From Bacteroides intestinalis DSM 17393 (GTDB lineage Bacteria; Bacteroidota; Bacteroidia; Bacteroidales; Bacteroidaceae): a DNA stretch of 64,000 nt. Location: positions 1,736,001 through 1,800,000 of the forward strand of contig NZ_ABJL02000008.1 in the NCBI RefSeq assembly GCF_000172175.1. The letters are read 5' to 3'. The notes under the pieces are model-generated. The model saw only the letters and a program-made list of their open reading frames with translations, was not told where the DNA came from and did not search any database. Made by a program: the position numbers and the translations under genes. Each line of letters opens with the position of its first letter. Position 1 is the stretch's first letter. Below, piece by piece: positions 60,635-64,000 of the stretch.

Positions 60635-61426
60635 TCAGTTTAAATTATACGTATGAATGCTGACTCCCTGTGCAGAAGGCAGATAGTTGATGCCATACCA
60701 ACACATTTGCAGCAAAACAAATGATATCAGAAGTAAAATTAAGGCCTTACGGTATAACATAGGTTTTCCAAGACGGAAATGTATATAAATCAGATAGGAA
60801 AACCACGTAGCTGCCGCCCATGTCTCTTTCGGGTCCCACGACCAGTAATGTCCCCACGCCTCTTTTGCCCATACAGCCCCCGAAAGCATGCCTAATGTCA
60901 TGAATGCCAATCCTACATAAGTCAGATTATCGCATAGGTCCATCTCCCGGCTGTCAATCGGCTTCTTCTTGAACCAGAGCAGGTAAATAGCCATCACGGT
61001 AGCCGCACCCAGCATAGCATAGGCAAACATATATACGATGACATGCGGCGTAAACCACGGACTTTGCAAAGCCGGCATCAAAGTTTTGTTATGTATTTCC
61101 GGTTTGAAGATATTGATACAGATAAATACCAGTGACAGGATAAAACTGAAACTGAGTATCCACTTATACCTCCAACGACTGTATGTGATGAGTCCTGCCA
61201 GTGGAAGAAAGAAAGAGTACCACAGGCGCGTCTCTCCCATCGTCCGCATAGGCGGACGTTCCAGGGAAATCCATATTCCCACAATAAAGCAGAAGAAGAT
61301 AGCAAGCCCTATCAAGGTAAGCCCACCAACAACATACGGTTTTCTTCCGCGCCAAGCGGCAAAGGCACCGAATCCCCAGAAGTGCAGGGCGGCAATTGAA
61401 AACGGTACAAAATAATCCCACGTCAT
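60635..61426 (-). CDS. ccsA: Cytochrome c biogenesis protein CcsA (haem handling)
   Basis: The product (263 aa) is a CcsA/CcmC-family membrane protein with about eight helices. The WWD haem-binding segment is WGHYWSWDPKETWAAATWFSYLIY, and conserved histidines lie on either side (WFTPHVIVYMFAYAM, IHFRLGKP). With ResB, whose gene overlaps its start by 4 bp, it exports haem and attaches it to the CxxCH/K motifs of NrfA, encoded upstream in the operon. Confidence 0.9.
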   Translation of the reverse strand: MTWDYFVPFSIAALHFWGFGAFAAWRGRKPYVVGGLTLIGLAIFFCFIVGIWISLERPPMRTMGETRLWYSFFLPLAGLITYSRWRYKWILSFSFILSLVFICINIFKPEIHNKTLMPALQSPWFTPHVIVYMFAYAMLGAATVMAIYLLWFKKKPIDSREMDLCDNLTYVGLAFMTLGMLSGAVWAKEAWGHYWSWDPKETWAAATWFSYLIYIHFRLGKPMLYRKALILLLISFVLLQMCWYGINYLPSAQGVSIHTYNLN

Positions 61427-62655
61427 TCAGCGTCCTCCTCTTTTCTTTTTTGTGCATTAACAAACAGACAGATAGCTCCCAGAACCATCATGATAATACC
61501 TGTATAGACAGCAGGCAGCCACGGATCACGTACCAGTTCGAACACACTGATATCGCTCCAACGCCCTTTCGTATCATCATAACTCAATTGATAAATATTC
61601 CATCCCGCCACATTCAGGGGATGGTTCACTGCAATCGTATCTTCCACCTGTTTGCCGTCTTCCGTGTAAACTTTCACTGTAGATGCAAAACGCTGCGGTT
61701 CGCGTTCCGGCATAATAAGGCTTGTCAACGAATCCAGACGCAATGCTTTATATGGGAAAATAAAACTACCGCAACTTACCCACCCCTCCTTTGCAGTTTT
61801 CGTCTTTTGATTGATAGCCTGCAAATAAACGGCGTACGTGGCTCCCATCGAATGGAATTCGGTAAACTTCACCGTATCTTCCGTAGCCACAGAAGCCGCC
61901 CAGGGAATCGTTTGCCGGATAGTCACCAACCAATCGACCAGTCGTCCATCCGTAACACCTTCTTCCAGCAACAAATGTTCCGGTGCTTTCTCTGGCAATG
62001 TACGTCCAGTTTCATTATCAATCAACATCAGTTTCGGAGGATACTCGTCAATCGTGAAGTCTTTCAGTTCAATGGCCAGCGAAAGTTCTATCAATTTACC
62101 GTGCTCATTCATTGCACGCCATTCGGCATTATCTATCCGGGTGGTCATTTTCAGCCGCTGCATATCGGCATTTCCCAAAGTTGCCGTAATCAGGGCAATG
62201 AACAGCCCGGCATGGTTCAAAAGGAAAGCAAGCTTCTTCCATCTGAATGGAAATCCGGCACGAAGCGTAGTCAACCCCAGTACAGTCATCATCCAGATAT
62301 AAAGCAATACAAAAGGCCATGCCGAAAGCATTCGTGAAAAGCCAAGCATATCTGCCGGATGACCGGAAGGGACCTGACGGATAAGTCCCATCACCACCGT
62401 AATGCCCGCCACCCATAAAAGAGAAGAGACAGCCGATGTATAATGACTCATCCAACCAAAGATATAAACACGCTTGCGCAGGCAATGCATGGCAACTATT
62501 CCGGCTATATATAAAACCAGAACTATGATGTTCACCGGACAGGCAAACAGACTCCAATCTATTTCACCGATTGTAATCTGTAGCAGCCATCCTGTCACCA
62601 ACAGTCCTGCGCCTATCAGGCATCCTTCTTTAAATCCCCACGGTCTGATCCACAT
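61423..62655 (-). CDS. resB: Cytochrome c biogenesis protein ResB/Ccs1
   Basis: The 410-residue protein has three to four N-terminal helices (LIGAGLLVTGWLLQI, CPVNIIVLVLYIAGIVAMHCL), a large periplasmic domain with ResB-type features (FLLNHAGLFIALITATLGNAD, VNHPLNVAGWNIYQLSYDDTKGRWSDISVFELVRDPWLPAVYTGIIMMVLG), and a last helix. It is the partner of CcsA (4-bp overlap, ATGA-type coupling) and lies 9 nt after nrfA. Confidence 0.88.
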   Translation of the reverse strand: MWIRPWGFKEGCLIGAGLLVTGWLLQITIGEIDWSLFACPVNIIVLVLYIAGIVAMHCLRKRVYIFGWMSHYTSAVSSLLWVAGITVVMGLIRQVPSGHPADMLGFSRMLSAWPFVLLYIWMMTVLGLTTLRAGFPFRWKKLAFLLNHAGLFIALITATLGNADMQRLKMTTRIDNAEWRAMNEHGKLIELSLAIELKDFTIDEYPPKLMLIDNETGRTLPEKAPEHLLLEEGVTDGRLVDWLVTIRQTIPWAASVATEDTVKFTEFHSMGATYAVYLQAINQKTKTAKEGWVSCGSFIFPYKALRLDSLTSLIMPEREPQRFASTVKVYTEDGKQVEDTIAVNHPLNVAGWNIYQLSYDDTKGRWSDISVFELVRDPWLPAVYTGIIMMVLGAICLFVNAQKRKEEDAE

Positions 62656-62664
62656 ATTTTTGTT

Positions 62665-64000
62665 TTATTTCTGAGCCAGACGACCGTTAGCTTTCGCTTT
62701 TTCCAGCCACGCAGGTACAGTTGTTTTCAAGAATTTCTCTTTAGCAGCTCTTTCCGCATCCATGTCGAGACCAATGTATTGTTGTGCTTTCTCTTTGGTT
62801 GAAATATCCGGCATCGGCACATCATCTGTAAAGCCATGCTTAGCCAATACTCTTGATACAGCCAGACGAGCCTGCATAGCCTTGTCCAATCCATGTGAAA
62901 GGATACGTTGGATTTCCTGCGGAGCATGGAAAGAACCACCGTGAGAAGCCACACCGAAATCCCAACGCCACTGCGCCTGACGGATCAGGGCAAGTACGTT
63001 TTTCATCTGATCTTCCGTAGCCCCCTTGTCCCATGCAAACTTAGCCTCGATATGAGCCTTGGCAAGTTCCTGTTCCAAACGGTTACGTATTTCGTTAGCC
63101 TTACGTTGGCGTTCGTACACATTGTTACGCAATGTTTCTTCACTTTCGCGGTGGCAAGTCTGACAAGTGCGGTCTATCATCGCCAGCGGGCTTTGAATAT
63201 GATGATCGCTGAATTTCACACCACCTTCGCTCTTATAAGGCATGTGGCAATCTGCACATGACACACCTCTCTGACCGTGAATACCCATCTGACAGATTTC
63301 ATAATCAGGATGCTGCGCTTTCAATATCGGAGCACGGCTCAGTTTATGAATATAATCATAGAAACCTTCATTATCATAATAAGCCTCCATATCTTCCACA
63401 GTAAAGCCTTTATCCCAAGGGAAAGTCAGGTACTTGCCATCACCCTTGAAGTAATATTCCACGTGGCACTGCGCACAAACCAGCGAACGCATTTCCTGCG
63501 GAGTAGCTTTTGTTATATCTCTGCCCTGGCGTGCAAAAGCCTCGATCAAAGCCGGACGGCTGATGTGCAGATTCATATTTTCCGGTTCGTGGCAATCGGC
63601 GCATCCGATAGGATTTACAATCTCATCACCCATTGCTCCCCACTTATTATTATAGAACGCATCCACACCGATAGCCTCCATCATACGGGGAACATCCGGG
63701 CTCTTACAAGTCCAACAGGTAGACGGTTGCGGACCATCTTCGGGAGTAGCAGGCGCCCCCGTACGAAGGCTTGCCGTAATATCCTCTATCGCATGCATGT
63801 GCCCACGTGGAGTCGAATAGTCCTTTGAGAAAGCATATCCTGCCCACAGAACCACCATTTCGGGACGTTGTTCCAATACATCGACCGCAATATTTCCGTT
63901 GAACTCACTCTGGAAATCCGTCTTCGCTGTTTCCGTCCAGGTCTGATATTCACGGGGGAAATCACTTTTGAACACTTCATTACGGGCTTCAATGCCTGTA
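62665..64000 (-). CDS. nrfA: Ammonia-forming cytochrome c nitrite reductase NrfA (5' end outside window)
   Basis: The frame is open to the window edge (TGIEARNEVFKSDF...), so the signal peptide and about the first 40 to 50 residues are missing; the GTG at 63975 is not the start. All five haem sites are present: CWTCK (the catalytic haem with Lys ligand), CADCH, CAQCH, CADCH and CQTCH. NrfA reduces nitrite to ammonium with six electrons in the periplasm. It is normally fed by NrfH, which would be encoded just upstream, beyond the window. It leads an operon with resB, ccsA and an outer-membrane protein. Confidence 0.95.
   Translation of the reverse strand, partial: TGIEARNEVFKSDFPREYQTWTETAKTDFQSEFNGNIAVDVLEQRPEMVVLWAGYAFSKDYSTPRGHMHAIEDITASLRTGAPATPEDGPQPSTCWTCKSPDVPRMMEAIGVDAFYNNKWGAMGDEIVNPIGCADCHEPENMNLHISRPALIEAFARQGRDITKATPQEMRSLVCAQCHVEYYFKGDGKYLTFPWDKGFTVEDMEAYYDNEGFYDYIHKLSRAPILKAQHPDYEICQMGIHGQRGVSCADCHMPYKSEGGVKFSDHHIQSPLAMIDRTCQTCHRESEETLRNNVYERQRKANEIRNRLEQELAKAHIEAKFAWDKGATEDQMKNVLALIRQAQWRWDFGVASHGGSFHAPQEIQRILSHGLDKAMQARLAVSRVLAKHGFTDDVPMPDISTKEKAQQYIGLDMDAERAAKEKFLKTTVPAWLEKAKANGRLAQK

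Noticed and set aside
63975..63977. GTG at 63975 as nrfA start
   Set aside because: The frame continues upstream to the window edge with NrfA-like sequence (GIEARNEVF) and no signal peptide would be present.

Overview
The window looks like chromosomal DNA of a gut Bacteroides species (Bacteroidales). Promoters carry the Bacteroides -7 box TAnnTTTG, often with TTG about 20 nt upstream. Shine-Dalgarno sequences are mostly absent. The gene set is typical of the group: fimbrillin-type lipoproteins, an LruC-domain lipoprotein, OprO/P-like porins, a FucP-type sugar symporter, a RRM RNA-binding protein, an HTCS remnant and an anaerobe's redox equipment. I see no rRNA, tRNA or CRISPR array. The window cuts an MFS gene at the left edge and nrfA at the right edge.

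Layout. 1-9000: MFS exporter, iron-sulfur flavoprotein-like reductase, iron alcohol dehydrogenase, DUF3737 beta-helix protein, MalY/PatB-type PLP enzyme, ferredoxin-fused aldo/keto reductase, FucP-like MFS, HPP-like membrane protein, acetyltransferase. 9000-15100: nested palindrome, RRM protein, nitronate monooxygenase, ferritin-like/VIT fusion, DUF1848 pair, second iron alcohol dehydrogenase. 15190-24740: hydrogen metabolism block with a monomeric group B-like [FeFe]-hydrogenase, maturases HydE, HydG and HydF, and, convergent to them, a HydABC-type trimeric NAD(P)-linked [FeFe]-hydrogenase. 24900-28620: two fimbriae-like surface lipoproteins, one carrying a zinc metallopeptidase domain. 29200-39830: a hybrid and a classical histidine kinase, an HTCS remnant, pyridoxamine kinase, Fsr-like MFS, SanA-like protein and flavodoxin. 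40070-50590: a seven-gene operon for extracytoplasmic redox/iron handling (porins, imelysin, di-haem oxidoreductase, cytochrome c lipoprotein, Rid-like protein, CcsBA), a small Cys-motif membrane protein and a divergent TetR regulator. 50620-56000: AAA-ATPase/nuclease-like protein, broken LruC lipoprotein, DUF4469-type protein, a probable invertible promoter and an adjacent tyrosine recombinase. 56060-64000: hybrid cluster protein with two divergent Crp/Fnr regulators, and the nitrite-ammonification operon nrfA-resB-ccsA-outer membrane protein.

Two observations stand out. First, four promoters (outer-membrane redox operon, small membrane protein, tetR, and the distant flavodoxin gene) share TGGGTATT(G/T), then exactly 20 nt, then an ACTTTG/ACCTTTG-type -7 box. 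At the main operon the motif is half of a 22-bp near-palindrome over the -33 element. This suggests one regulon, plausibly for iron limitation, controlled by the adjacent TetR protein. Second, an 18-bp inverted repeat (54646-54663 and 54954-54971) encloses a Bacteroides-type promoter that now points away from a surface/secreted gene pair. A tyrosine recombinase gene lies immediately next to it, which is the layout of a phase-variable promoter inversion switch, here in the OFF orientation.

All family assignments come from reading the sequence; no database search was run.
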